A stretch of DNA of 64,000 bases from JAXDAY01 sp034679345 (GTDB lineage: Bacteria; Eisenbacteria; RBG-16-71-46; CAIMUX01; VGJL01), in contig JAXDAY010000022.1 in NCBI GenBank assembly GCA_034679345.1, forward strand, positions 1 to 64,000, in the 5' to 3' direction. The notes below the pieces were generated by a model. That model ran no database searches, had not been told where the DNA came from, and worked only from the letters and a program-made list of their open reading frames with translations. Below are positions 17,477 to 26,517 of this stretch, in pieces. The stretch's first letter is position 1, and the number at the start of each line of letters is the position of its first letter. Position numbers and translations under genes: made by a program.

Positions 17477-18423
17477 GCCGGGTGGACGAGGCGGCGGCGA
17501 GGGTCGAGGGGATCACCAAGCGGTTTGGTTCGTTCCTCGCCGTCGACGGCGTGAGCTTCGAGGTCGCCCGCGGCGAGGTCTTCGGGTTCCTCGGGCCCAA
17601 CGGCGCCGGAAAGACGACGACCATCAAGATGCTCGCGGGTCTCCTCGTTCCCACCTCGGGGAGCGGGAGCGTGGCGGGATTCGATCTCTCGCGGGAGGGG
17701 GAGAAGATCAAGCGGAGCATCGGCTACATGTCGCAGCTCTTCTCCCTCTACCCGGATCTCACCGTGGATGAGAACATCGCCCTCTTCAGCGGGCTCTACG
17801 GCGTGTCGGGAGAGCGCCGCCGGAGGCGTCGCGCGTGGGTTCTCGAGATGGCAGGGCTCACCGAGATGAGCGGCCGGATGACCGGGGATCTCTCCCTGGG
17901 CTGGAAGCAGCGCCTGGCGCTCGGGACCGCGATCCTGCACGAGCCGCCGATCCTCTTTCTGGACGAGCCGACCTCCGGAGTCGATCCGATCTCCCGGCGC
18001 AGCTTCTGGGACTTGATCTACTCTCTTGCCGCCCAGGGGACCACGGTCTTCGTCTCGACCCACTACATGGAGGAAGCCGAATACTGCGACCGCCTCGCCC
18101 TGATGAACCGCGGACGGCTGATCCGGCTGGATTCCCCCGAACGTTTGCGGGCGGGCATGCTCGAGCCGCTCTACGAGATCGTCACGGCCGATGTCGTCAA
18201 GGCCATCGAGGCGCTGCGGGACTTCCCGGGCCTGCTGGAGGCGGGGATGTTCGGACGGGCGCTGCACGCGACGCTTCGCGATCCCATCACCGGGCCTGAT
18301 GCGATACGCGCCCATCTCGCGTCGCGCGGGATCGCCGTGCTGGAGATGCGAAAGGCGGAGCCTTCGCTGGAGGACGTCTTCGTCTCGGCGGTTCGCGGCG
18401 CCGGGGGAGCGCCGGTCGGATGA
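17473..18423 (+). CDS. ABC transporter ATPase (YbhF C-half-like)
   Basis: 316 residues: Walker A GPNGAGKT, Walker B LFLDEPTSGVDP, and a normal switch histidine in STHYMEEAE (His197). The signature is LSLGWKQ, not LSGGQ, so the composite site using this signature is non-standard. It is the likely partner of the preceding ATPase in a heterodimer that drives the two ABC-2 permeases downstream. It overlaps both neighbours by 4 bases. Confidence 0.92.
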   Translation: MSRVDEAAARVEGITKRFGSFLAVDGVSFEVARGEVFGFLGPNGAGKTTTIKMLAGLLVPTSGSGSVAGFDLSREGEKIKRSIGYMSQLFSLYPDLTVDENIALFSGLYGVSGERRRRRRAWVLEMAGLTEMSGRMTGDLSLGWKQRLALGTAILHEPPILFLDEPTSGVDPISRRSFWDLIYSLAAQGTTVFVSTHYMEEAEYCDRLALMNRGRLIRLDSPERLRAGMLEPLYEIVTADVVKAIEALRDFPGLLEAGMFGRALHATLRDPITGPDAIRAHLASRGIAVLEMRKAEPSLEDVFVSAVRGAGGAPVG

Positions 18424-19553
18424 GACGCCGACCGATCGATCGCACGCGGCTCCTGGCGGTGGCGCGCAAGGAGGTGATCCAGCTCAGGCGGGACCCGCGG
18501 AGTCTTGCCCTGGCCTTCCTGCTCCCGCTGATTCTCCTGCTGATCTTCGGCTATGCGATCACCTGGGACGTGGCGGAGATCCCATCGGCGGTCGTCGACT
18601 CGGATCGCTCGATGCGAAGCCGCGAGTTCCTCGACGCGTTCCGAGCATCGGGCTACTTCCGCTTCGTCGCGGCAGCCGACGCGGTGAAGGATACCGAGTC
18701 TCTTCTCGATCGGGGGACCGCCCAGATCGTCCTCGTCATCCCGCCGGGATTCGCATCGGATCTCGATGCGGGCCGCTCGGTCGCCGTGCAGGCGATCGTC
18801 GATGGGAGCGACGCCAACACGGCGACGATCATCCTCGGCTACGCGAGGGCGATCGCACAGAGCTACTCGGCAGGACTGGCGTTCGAAGGGCGATCGCGTA
18901 GAGCGCCCGTCACGGCCGCCAGCCGCGTCTGGTACAACGAGGAGCTCGAGAGCCGCAACATGATCGTCCCGGGGCTCGTCGCGGTGATCATGATGATCAT
19001 CGCCGCGATGCTGACCTCGCAGACGATCGCCCGCGAGTGGGAGAGGGGGACGATGGAGCAGCTTGCGGCGACTCCCGTCTCGCGTCTCGAGGTTGTTCTG
19101 GGCAAGCTCATTCCCTATGTCGCGATCGGAATGATCGATCTGGTTCTGAGCACGGCCCTCGGAGTCCTGGTCTTCGACGTTCCTTTCCGGGGCGATCCGT
19201 TCCTGCTCTCGGTGCTCTCGTTTTTCTTCCTGATCGGCGCCCTCGGACTGGGGATGTTCATCTCGGCGGTCGCGCGCTCCCAACTGCTCGCCACACAGAT
19301 GTCGATGATCGCGACCTTCCTCCCCGCTTTTCTTCTCTCTGGCTTCATGTTCTCGATCGACGCGATGCCCGCTGTCCTGCGCCTGGTCACCTATGTCGTC
19401 CCCGCGCGCTACTACCTCGTGGTCACGCGAGGGATCTTCCTCAAGGGCGTGGGCGTCTCCGCGCTCCACGTTCAAGGGCTCTCCATGGTCCTCTTCGCGA
19501 CGATCGGACTCTTCCTGGCGGTCCGGGTCTTCAAGAAGGAGCTGCCGGTATGA
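18420..19553 (+). CDS. ABC-2 type permease (YbhS-like)
   Basis: 377 residues with the ABC-2 layout: one N-terminal membrane helix (LALAFLLPLILLLIFGYAI), a periplasmic domain of about 140 residues, then five C-terminal helices, including FLPAFLLSGFMFSIDAMP, typical of the YhhJ/YbhS/YbhR group. It begins RTRLLAVARKEVIQLRRDPR, the cytoplasmic amphipathic element of these permeases. ATGA overlaps on both sides. Confidence 0.92.
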   Translation: MRRRPIDRTRLLAVARKEVIQLRRDPRSLALAFLLPLILLLIFGYAITWDVAEIPSAVVDSDRSMRSREFLDAFRASGYFRFVAAADAVKDTESLLDRGTAQIVLVIPPGFASDLDAGRSVAVQAIVDGSDANTATIILGYARAIAQSYSAGLAFEGRSRRAPVTAASRVWYNEELESRNMIVPGLVAVIMMIIAAMLTSQTIAREWERGTMEQLAATPVSRLEVVLGKLIPYVAIGMIDLVLSTALGVLVFDVPFRGDPFLLSVLSFFFLIGALGLGMFISAVARSQLLATQMSMIATFLPAFLLSGFMFSIDAMPAVLRLVTYVVPARYYLVVTRGIFLKGVGVSALHVQGLSMVLFATIGLFLAVRVFKKELPV

Positions 19554-20665
19554 GGGGCGAGGGACTCCGCCGGGTGATCGAGCTCGTCCGAAAGGAGCTC
19601 ATTCAGGTGTTCCGGGATTCCCGGATGCGGAGACTGGTCGTCATCGCCCCGCTCCTGCAGCTCGTCATATTCGGTTACGCCGTCTCGACCGACGTGCGGG
19701 ATACGCGCACCTTCGTGGTGGATCTGGATCGCACGCCGGAGTCGCGGGAGTTGATCGCATCCCTCACGAGCGGTGGCGTCTTCCGGGTCGTGGGAAGCTC
19801 CGATCGCCCGCGTGACCTGGTCACGGCGCTCGACACCGGCCGCGCCCTGGTCGGCGTCGAGATCGCGAGAGGGTTTTCGGTCGATTTGCGCGGCGGCGAG
19901 GGGGCGACCGTCCAGATCCTGGTGGATGGGACGAACTCGAACACCGCGATCGTCGCGATGGGCTACGCGGAGCGGATTCTGGGAGAGTTCGGGGTGCGCA
20001 TCCAGGGATCGACGCGCCCGGCCGGGATCGACCTGAGGGAACGATCATGGTTCAACCCCGATCTCCTGAGCCGCAACTACAACGTCCCGGCGGTCGTGGG
20101 GGTCATCACCATGTTGATGTGTCTTCTGCTCACATCCCTCGCTGTCGTGCGCGAGCGCGAGATGGGGACCCTCGAGCAGCTGATGGTCAGTCCCTTGCGT
20201 CCGATCGAGCTGGTCGCGGGGAAGACGATTCCCTTCGCGGCGATCGGGTTCTTCGATCTGATCCTCGTCACGCTCGTCGCGCTGTTGTGGTTTCGGATCC
20301 CGTTCGAGGGCAGCGTGATCCTGCTTGTCCTCGCGAGCGCGCTCTACCTCCTGGCAGGCCTCGGATTGGGTCTTCTCGTGTCGACCATCACGCGGTCCCA
20401 GCAGCAAGCCTTCATGATGACGTTCCTGATCTTCATGCCGATGATCCTCCTGTCGGGATTCATGTTCCCGGTGACGAGCATGCCGGCGACCTTCCGCGTC
20501 CTCACGCTGCTGAATCCGGTCCGGCACTACATCGAGATCGTCCGGTCGATCTTTCTGAAGGGCACGGGATTCGGACCGCTCTCGATCCAGATGGCCGCCC
20601 TCTTCGTGATCGGCCTCGGGATCATCGTCTTCGCATCGACCCGGTTCCGGAAGACGGTGGGCTAG
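19550..20665 (+). CDS. ABC-2 type permease (YbhR-like)
   Basis: 371 residues, a paralogue of the previous gene with the same order: amphipathic start (VIELVRKELIQVFRDSR), first helix (LLQLVIFGYAVST), periplasmic domain, and a C-terminal bundle with FLIFMPMILLSGFMFPVTSMP. The ATG at 19550 overlaps the upstream TGA; a longer frame upstream is a shadow. It ends the efflux operon. The two permeases probably form the heterodimeric channel. Confidence 0.92.
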   Translation: MRGEGLRRVIELVRKELIQVFRDSRMRRLVVIAPLLQLVIFGYAVSTDVRDTRTFVVDLDRTPESRELIASLTSGGVFRVVGSSDRPRDLVTALDTGRALVGVEIARGFSVDLRGGEGATVQILVDGTNSNTAIVAMGYAERILGEFGVRIQGSTRPAGIDLRERSWFNPDLLSRNYNVPAVVGVITMLMCLLLTSLAVVREREMGTLEQLMVSPLRPIELVAGKTIPFAAIGFFDLILVTLVALLWFRIPFEGSVILLVLASALYLLAGLGLGLLVSTITRSQQQAFMMTFLIFMPMILLSGFMFPVTSMPATFRVLTLLNPVRHYIEIVRSIFLKGTGFGPLSIQMAALFVIGLGIIVFASTRFRKTVG

Positions 20666-20783
20666 CCGCACGGAAGGCCCCAACGCCTGCTTGCCCCACC
20701 GGCCCGTGAGTATAGAATCGCATCGGCTCGACCCCGATCCGGCCGGCATTCGAAGCCGCAGGGGACGCGAAAGGAGTCTTCCG

Positions 20784-21962
20784 ATGAGCGAGCAGTTCCT
20801 CTACGGCCCCCCCGGCGATACGGCGGATTGGGACCGTTTGCGCGACATCCTCATCCAGTGCTTCGCCTTCCCCCTCGCGCGATGGCAGCCCTACGTCGAT
20901 ATGGTCGAGCCGGAGAACTTCCGCGTGATCCGCCGGTCGGACCGGGTCGCCGGGGGCCTCGTCGTCCTCTGGATGGGGCAGTGGTTCGGAGGCCGCTCCG
21001 TTCCAATGGCGGGGATCGCGGCCGTCGGCGTCCCGCCCGAGGAGCGCTCGGGCGGCGTCGCCCGCGAGCTCATGGCGCGGACACTGCTCGAGGCGAGGTC
21101 GAAGGGCTACTGCCTCTCCGTCCTCTACGCCTCGACGCAACATCTCTACCGGGCCGTGGGATACGAGCAGGCGGGGTTTCGCTTCCTCTACGAGATGCCC
21201 GCCGACGCGCTCACGATCCGCGATCGATCGCTTGGCCTCGAGAAGGTCGACGCCGCGACGCACTCGGCGTTCCACGAGATCTACGGCGAAGCCGCCAAGA
21301 GCACATCGGGGTGCCTGGATCGCTGCCGGGGGATCTGGCTGCGCACGATCCATGCAACCGAGTCCGAGCCCGTTCTCGCCTATCGGGTTGGCCCGGCCGA
21401 GCGACCCGAGGGGTACGCGATTTTCAGCCAGCCGGCGAACGATCACGGCTACGATCTCAAGATCCGCGACTTCGCGGCCGTGACACCCGCGGCGATGCGG
21501 CGCATCCTGACCCTCTTCGCGGATCATCGCTCGCTCGCGGGGAAGATCCTCTGGGCCGGCTCGCCCGTCGAGCCGTTCCTCGGCCTGCCCGAGGAGCAGC
21601 GCGCCCGATCCCGGGGCATCGAGCGCTGGATGCTTCGGGTGACCGACGTCGCGGCGGCGCTGGAGGCGCGCGGCTATCCGGCGGGGGTCGAGGCGGAGCT
21701 TCACCTGGAGATCGAGGATCCATTGATCCCCGAGAACGGCGGGCGATGGACGCTCGCCGCCGCGGACGGGTCGTGCACGGCGCGGCGCGGGGGACGCGGA
21801 GATCTTCGCATGAACATCCGAGGACTCGCCCCGCTCTACACGGGCATGCTCCATCCGATCGAGCTGCGCCGGATCGGCTGGCTCGAAGGGGAGGATCCCG
21901 CCCTTGCCGCCGCCGCGCGGCTCTTCGGCGGGCCCGTTCCCTGGATGATCGATCCGTTCTGA
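20784..21962 (+). CDS. Eis-like GNAT acetyltransferase with C-terminal SCP2-type domain
   Basis: 392 residues, the usual length for the Eis/YP_ family of N-acetyltransferases. The N-terminal GNAT fold shows AGIAAVGVPPEERSGGVARE (acetyl-CoA pyrophosphate loop region), followed by LYRAVGYEQAG. A central second GNAT-like fold and a C-terminal sterol-carrier-like domain follow. Mycobacterial Eis acetylates aminoglycosides and proteins; the substrate here is unknown. The start follows AAAGGAG. It may be read with the EamA gene 10 bases downstream. Confidence 0.88.
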   Translation: MSEQFLYGPPGDTADWDRLRDILIQCFAFPLARWQPYVDMVEPENFRVIRRSDRVAGGLVVLWMGQWFGGRSVPMAGIAAVGVPPEERSGGVARELMARTLLEARSKGYCLSVLYASTQHLYRAVGYEQAGFRFLYEMPADALTIRDRSLGLEKVDAATHSAFHEIYGEAAKSTSGCLDRCRGIWLRTIHATESEPVLAYRVGPAERPEGYAIFSQPANDHGYDLKIRDFAAVTPAAMRRILTLFADHRSLAGKILWAGSPVEPFLGLPEEQRARSRGIERWMLRVTDVAAALEARGYPAGVEAELHLEIEDPLIPENGGRWTLAAADGSCTARRGGRGDLRMNIRGLAPLYTGMLHPIELRRIGWLEGEDPALAAAARLFGGPVPWMIDPF

Positions 21963-21972
21963 TCGAGGGCCG

Positions 21973-22857
21973 ATGCGCAGGCAGACCAAGGCCGACCTGC
22001 TCGGACTGAGCGCCGTGATCCTCTGGTCGACCGTGGCGACCGCCTTCAAGCTCACTCTGCGCCACATCGACCCCATCCAGCTTCTCTGCTACGCGAGCCT
22101 CATCTCGCTTCTCGTTCTCTTCCTCGCCGTCGCCCGGCAGCGCAAGCTCCGCGAATGCGCCGCGTCGATCCGCGAGTCGTGGCGCCGATCGCTCCTGCTG
22201 GGGTGTCTGAATCCGCTTCTCTACTACTTCGTCCTCTTCGAGGCCTACGACCGGCTCCCGGCGCAGGTCGCCCAGCCGCTCAACTACACCTGGGCGATCA
22301 CCTTGGCGCTCCTCTCCGCCCTGATCCTGCATCAGAGGCTGCGCCGTCGGGATGTTGCCGCGCTGCTGGTCGGATACGCGGGGGTCGTCGTCCTCTCCAC
22401 GCGCGGGGAGTGGACGCGGATCCAGGTCGATCCGCTGGGTGTGGCGCTCGCCCTGGGCAGCACGCTCATCTGGGCGTTCTACTGGATCGAGAACACGCGG
22501 GACCGGCGCGACGCCGTAATAGCGCTCTTCTCGAACTTTCTCTTCGCCGCGCCGTTCGTTCTGCTCGCATGCGCGATCCTTTCGGATCTGCGGCCGGCGG
22601 ACCCGAGGGGGCTGCTGGGCGCCGCGTATGTGGGCGTGATCGAGATGGGGGTGAGCTTCATCCTCTGGCTCGCTGCCCTGAGACTCTCGGAGAGCGCGGG
22701 GCGGATCGGCTTTCTGATCTTCTTCTCGCCGATTCTCTCTCTCGTATTCATCCGCCTGGTCCTGGGAGAGACGATTCACCCGTCGACCCCCCTCGGACTC
22801 GCGCTGATCATCGGCGGGCTCCTGCTCTCGCGACTCGAGCGGAGGCCGAATCAGTAG
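21973..22857 (+). CDS. EamA/DMT-family transporter
   Basis: 294 residues with about ten hydrophobic segments in two EamA repeats; each repeat shows the typical pattern (LGLSAVILWSTVATAFK; LGVALALGSTLIWAFYWIE). Substrate unknown; the family includes amino-acid and metabolite exporters. It starts 10 bases after the acetyltransferase stop, with only a weak GAGGG as ribosome site. Its last 7 bases overlap the 3' end of the E1-like gene on the other strand. Confidence 0.9.
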   Translation: MRRQTKADLLGLSAVILWSTVATAFKLTLRHIDPIQLLCYASLISLLVLFLAVARQRKLRECAASIRESWRRSLLLGCLNPLLYYFVLFEAYDRLPAQVAQPLNYTWAITLALLSALILHQRLRRRDVAALLVGYAGVVVLSTRGEWTRIQVDPLGVALALGSTLIWAFYWIENTRDRRDAVIALFSNFLFAAPFVLLACAILSDLRPADPRGLLGAAYVGVIEMGVSFILWLAALRLSESAGRIGFLIFFSPILSLVFIRLVLGETIHPSTPLGLALIIGGLLLSRLERRPNQ

Positions 22858-24011
22858 CGCGCGACGCGCGGATCGATGCGCGTCGCCCACGCGTCGATCC
22901 CGCCGGTGAGATTGCGCACATCGAGGAAGCCGGACTTGCGCAGGAACGCGGAGGCATGGAAGCTGCGATCCCCTTGATGGCAGTAGACGACGACCGTGCC
23001 CCGTCCGTCGATCTCGCGCATCCGCCGTGGCACCTGTTCCATCGGTATGAGATGCGATCCGGGGATGCTCGCGATCGCAGCCTCGTACGGCTCGCGCACA
23101 TCGAGCAGGAAGATCGGCTCGCCGCGGTCCAACGACGCGCGAAGCTCCTCGACGCTCATCGCTCCAGGGCTCGGCGGCATCTCGCCCGCATCGACCTCGC
23201 AGGCGTACTCGATCTCGATCGGCCGGTCGATCGTCGGGTGATCCCCGCACATCGGACAGGCCGGATCGCGCCGCAGCGAGAGCTCCTGGAACCGGACGGG
23301 GAGCGTGTCGATCAGAAGGAGTCTTCCGATGAGAGGATCGCCGACTCCCAGGATCAGCTTGATGACCTCGAGCGCCTGGAGGGATCCCACGATGCCGGGA
23401 AGAACGCCCAGGACCCCGGCCTCCGCGCAGGACGGCGCCGCCCCGGGCGGGGGAGGCTCGGGAAAGATGCAGCGATAGCATGGACCCCCGGCCGCCGCGA
23501 AGACCGAGACCTGTCCCTCGAAGCGGAAGATGCTTCCGTGGACATCGGGTTTGCCGAGCAGGACGCAGGCGTCGTTGAGGAGGTAACGCGTCGTGAAGTT
23601 GTCCGTCCCGTCGGCGATGATGTCGAAGCCGCCAGCGACATCGAGCACATTCGAGGAGGAGAGCCTTTGCGGGATGGGAATGATCTCCACAGAGGGATTC
23701 AGGGCGGAGAGCCGCTCTGTCGCCGCCTCAACCTTCGGTCGACCGACATCGCTCGTCGCGAAGAGGATCTGGCGCTGGATGTTCGTTAGATCGACGCGAT
23801 CGAAATCGGCGATTCCGATCGTCCCCACGCCGGCGGCCGCGAGGTAGAGCGCCAGGGGCGAGCCGAGCCCTCCCGCCCCCGCGATGAGCACGCGGCCGGC
23901 CTGCAGCCGCGCCTGCCCCTCCGGTCCGACTTCGGGTAGGAGGAGGTGGCGGCTGTAGCGCACGAGCTCGTCCTTGGTGAACTCGTGACGATCTCCGGCC
24001 GGCTTGTCCAA
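22851..24011 (-). CDS. MoeB/ThiF-type adenylyltransferase fused to a rhodanese domain
   Basis: 386 residues. The E1-like domain (1-260) has the ATP-binding GAGGLGS at 45-51, DFDRVDLTNIQRQ, a candidate catalytic Cys195 and two zinc Cys pairs (178/181 and 252/255). The rhodanese domain (about 280-386) carries the active loop CHQGDRS with Cys344. Such fusions (MOCS3/Uba4-like) adenylate and then sulfurate a ubiquitin-like sulfur carrier for molybdopterin, thiamine or thiolated tRNA. The carrier is not in the window, so the pathway is open. The TTG start at 24011 is supported by AGGAGG 7 bases upstream. Confidence 0.92.
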   Translation of the reverse strand: MDKPAGDRHEFTKDELVRYSRHLLLPEVGPEGQARLQAGRVLIAGAGGLGSPLALYLAAAGVGTIGIADFDRVDLTNIQRQILFATSDVGRPKVEAATERLSALNPSVEIIPIPQRLSSSNVLDVAGGFDIIADGTDNFTTRYLLNDACVLLGKPDVHGSIFRFEGQVSVFAAAGGPCYRCIFPEPPPPGAAPSCAEAGVLGVLPGIVGSLQALEVIKLILGVGDPLIGRLLLIDTLPVRFQELSLRRDPACPMCGDHPTIDRPIEIEYACEVDAGEMPPSPGAMSVEELRASLDRGEPIFLLDVREPYEAAIASIPGSHLIPMEQVPRRMREIDGRGTVVVYCHQGDRSFHASAFLRKSGFLDVRNLTGGIDAWATRIDPRVARY

Positions 24012-24242
24012 GTTCTAACCTCCTGTATCACAATCAGCTGGGAAGCCCGCGCACGGGGCTGCTCCACCCCGGCTCCGATATTCCCACCCTAGGCGACGTC
24101 AGGCCCGGCGCACAACCCGTGGCGGCGCATCCGAGATTCCGGAAAGTCGAACAGCAAAGCGTAATCCCGCGGACGCCGTCGGCCGATAGAAACTATGCGC
24201 CGGCGTCGGCCGGCCCTTGGAGGTGAAGAAGGGGGTTCGACG

Positions 24243-24860
24243 ATGGCCTCGCGCACGAGAGGATGGATCCTTGCGCTCATCGCCGCGATGATGCTCTCGG
24301 CCCCGGCGGGCGGCGCCGGCCTGCTGCCGGTCGCCTACCAGGTGCCGCTCCTCCTGAAGCTCCTCACCTATGAGATCAATCTGATGAACAAGGCCGAGCC
24401 GGTGATCCGCCTCGCCGTGCTCATCGTTCCCGATAGCGATCGTTCGCGGCTCTGCTTCGAGGAACTCCAGAGCCAGTTCGAGCAGTTCAGCGGCAAGACG
24501 ATCCGCGGGCGGAAGGTGGACTTGATTCCCTTATCATTCCAGGGAACCGAGGCGCTCGTCCTCCCCCCCGGGCTCACTCAGATCGACATTCTCTATGTGA
24601 CGCCCGGCAACGAGGACCGTCTCGAGGCGATCGCCCGCTGGACGCGCGAGCAGGATGCCCTGACGGTGACGCCCCTCGAGGAATACGTGGAGAATGGCCT
24701 CTCGGTCGGGTTGGTCAGCAAGGGAGCCGGCGGAGGAATCACCCTCAACTTGCCCGCGAGCATCGAGGAGGGGCGCGAGTGGAACGTCAACGTGCTCCAG
24801 ATCGCCCGCGTGATTCGCGGCGATGCCGGCGCGGCGATCTCCAGCGCCACGGCGCAGTGA
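24243..24860 (+). CDS. YfiR-like (DUF4154) secreted protein
   Basis: 205 residues with a signal peptide (GWILALIAAMMLSAPAGGA). The mature part begins PVAYQVPLLLKLLTYE, has IRLAVLIVPDSDRSR, and ends with ITLNLPASIEEGREWNVNVLQIARVI, the overall pattern of YfiR/DUF4154 periplasmic proteins. In Pseudomonas YfiR represses a diguanylate cyclase, but no cyclase is next to this gene. The ATG at 24243 follows GGAGGTGAAGAAGGGGG. Family assignment is moderate. Confidence 0.6.
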   Translation: MASRTRGWILALIAAMMLSAPAGGAGLLPVAYQVPLLLKLLTYEINLMNKAEPVIRLAVLIVPDSDRSRLCFEELQSQFEQFSGKTIRGRKVDLIPLSFQGTEALVLPPGLTQIDILYVTPGNEDRLEAIARWTREQDALTVTPLEEYVENGLSVGLVSKGAGGGITLNLPASIEEGREWNVNVLQIARVIRGDAGAAISSATAQ

Positions 24861-24894
24861 CCGTCCCGCGCACGCCTCCTGCCTGTCTCTCGCG

Positions 24895-26379
24895 CTAGGA
24901 GTTTCGCTCCAGAGCCCGCTTCAGGGCGTCGGCCATGGCGCTCATCGCTCCGCGACCGACCTGCGGCTGCGGCGCGGAGGTCGGAGTCTTCGAGGGAATG
25001 CCGAGCCGAAGTCGGCCTTTCTCGTCGATCTGCAGTACGACGACCTCCAGCTTCTCCCCGGTGGGGAACTGCTTGGCCAGATCGCTGCCCTTCGAGGTCC
25101 CCGCCTCCTCGAGAGGCAGAAGCCCGCTTGTTCGCGGACCGAAGGCCGGAAGATCGATGAAGACTCCGTACGGCTTGTGGGCGCGGATCGTCCCCTCGCA
25201 GACCTCGCCGACCCGCGGCATGCCCGCCGGGCCCGCCTCGCGTCGCAGGGTCAGGGAGACGCGCCGGCGTCGCGCGTCGATCTTGAGAATGCGGACCTCG
25301 ACTTCCCCGCCCTCTTTCACCGGTTGATCGGGAGCGGCCGCGATCTCGGACTGGTGCAAGAGACCCTCGATGCCGGGCAGCAGTCGGATGAACGCGCCGA
25401 ACTCCGTGAGGCGGACGACTCGGCCCGTGAGCACCTGCCCTTCGGCAAGATCCCCCTCGACATGGCGCCAGGGATCCTCACCCGCCGCCTTGATCGACAG
25501 CGAGATTCGATCGCGTCCCTTGGCGTCCTTCCCGATCTCGAGGATCTTCACGCGGACCCGATCGCCCACATGGAGAGCCTCGGAGGGTTGACTCACTCGG
25601 TCGTGCGAGATCTCGGAGACATGGACCATGCCGTCGATGCCGCCGAGGTCGACGAATGCGCCGAATGACTCGAGTCGCGCCACCGTGCCCTCGCGCACTT
25701 CGCCCGCCATCAGCTCCGAGCGCAGCTTCGAGGCGATCTCGTCGCGCCGTTGCTGCAACAGGGCTCGTCTCGAGACGACGATTCTGCGGCCCATATCGGC
25801 GTACTCGATCACCTTGAACTCGAGGGTCTGCCCGACGAAGACCGACGCGTCGGGGCAGAACCCGATGTCGATCTGGGAGACGGGGCAGAACGCCCGGTTG
25901 CCTGCAAGGTCGATGTCAAGCCCGCCGGCATTGACGCCGCTGACCTTGCCGCTGATCGGCACGCCCGATGCGGCGGCTTCGCGGATCACCGAGAGCGCCT
26001 CGTTGGCGGCCGGCGTCATCGACGGGGCCAGCACGATCCCCTCGGAGTTGGAGATCACATAGGCTTCGATCGATTGCCCGACGCCCACCGAGGGCTTGCC
26101 CTGCGCGTCCCTCAGGTGGCGGGTGTCGATCGTCGCCTCGGCGCGCCCGCCGTAGTCGAGCAGGGTCGTCTCCTCCCCGATCGAGACGACCTTCGCGTGG
26201 AGGCGCTGGCCGATCTCCGGCATGGGCAGGGCCGGCGCGGGGCGCGCCATCGCATCGATGAACTCCCGCGCGTCATCCGTGGTGGGCGGCTGCGCCCCGC
26301 CCCCCGCGCCCGGCTGGGCTCCTTCCTCGGCCGGCGGCTGGGGCTGTGGTGTGGACTCGTGGTTGGTCTCGCTCGTCAT
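24895..26379 (-). CDS. S1 RNA-binding repeat protein (RpsA-like)
   Basis: 494 residues: a Pro/Gln/Glu-rich disordered N-terminus of about 60 residues, then five S1-like OB repeats. The third and fourth are the most canonical (ESFGAFVDLGGIDGMVHVSE; TEFGAFIRLLPGIEGLLHQSE) and the fifth has YGVFIDLP. It could act as ribosomal protein S1 or as another RNA-binding protein. The acidic Gln/Pro leader and missing sixth repeat differ from E. coli RpsA. The start at 26379 lies 6 bases after GGAGG; the upstream ATG at 26385 touches the ribosome site and is less likely. Confidence 0.82.
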   Translation of the reverse strand: MTSETNHESTPQPQPPAEEGAQPGAGGGAQPPTTDDAREFIDAMARPAPALPMPEIGQRLHAKVVSIGEETTLLDYGGRAEATIDTRHLRDAQGKPSVGVGQSIEAYVISNSEGIVLAPSMTPAANEALSVIREAAASGVPISGKVSGVNAGGLDIDLAGNRAFCPVSQIDIGFCPDASVFVGQTLEFKVIEYADMGRRIVVSRRALLQQRRDEIASKLRSELMAGEVREGTVARLESFGAFVDLGGIDGMVHVSEISHDRVSQPSEALHVGDRVRVKILEIGKDAKGRDRISLSIKAAGEDPWRHVEGDLAEGQVLTGRVVRLTEFGAFIRLLPGIEGLLHQSEIAAAPDQPVKEGGEVEVRILKIDARRRRVSLTLRREAGPAGMPRVGEVCEGTIRAHKPYGVFIDLPAFGPRTSGLLPLEEAGTSKGSDLAKQFPTGEKLEVVVLQIDEKGRLRLGIPSKTPTSAPQPQVGRGAMSAMADALKRALERNS

Positions 26380-26493
26380 CTTCATCCTCCCGTCGGGCAA
26401 TCCGCGCATAGGGTACCAGATCCGATCGCGATCTCCGATAGAGGATCGCGCGGTCGACTGCGAGGTGGCGCGGCGCGCGCCGGGGTGGTAGAA

Positions 26494-26511
26494 CCCCTGG
26501 TTATCAAGGGG
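26494..26511 (+). promoter_or_regulatory. hairpin covering the ribosome binding site of the DUF3857 gene
   Basis: CCCCT (26494-26498) pairs with AGGGG (26507-26511) across an 8-base loop. The right arm is the purine tract AAGGGGGA that serves as Shine-Dalgarno for the ATG at 26518. If folded, it would mask the ribosome site. Confidence 0.35.
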
Positions 26512-26517
26512 GAATCT

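Noticed and set aside
22851..22857. overlap of the EamA and E1-rhodanese genes as a sign of frameshift
   Set aside because: Both proteins have normal C-termini for their families; a 7-base convergent overlap is ordinary.
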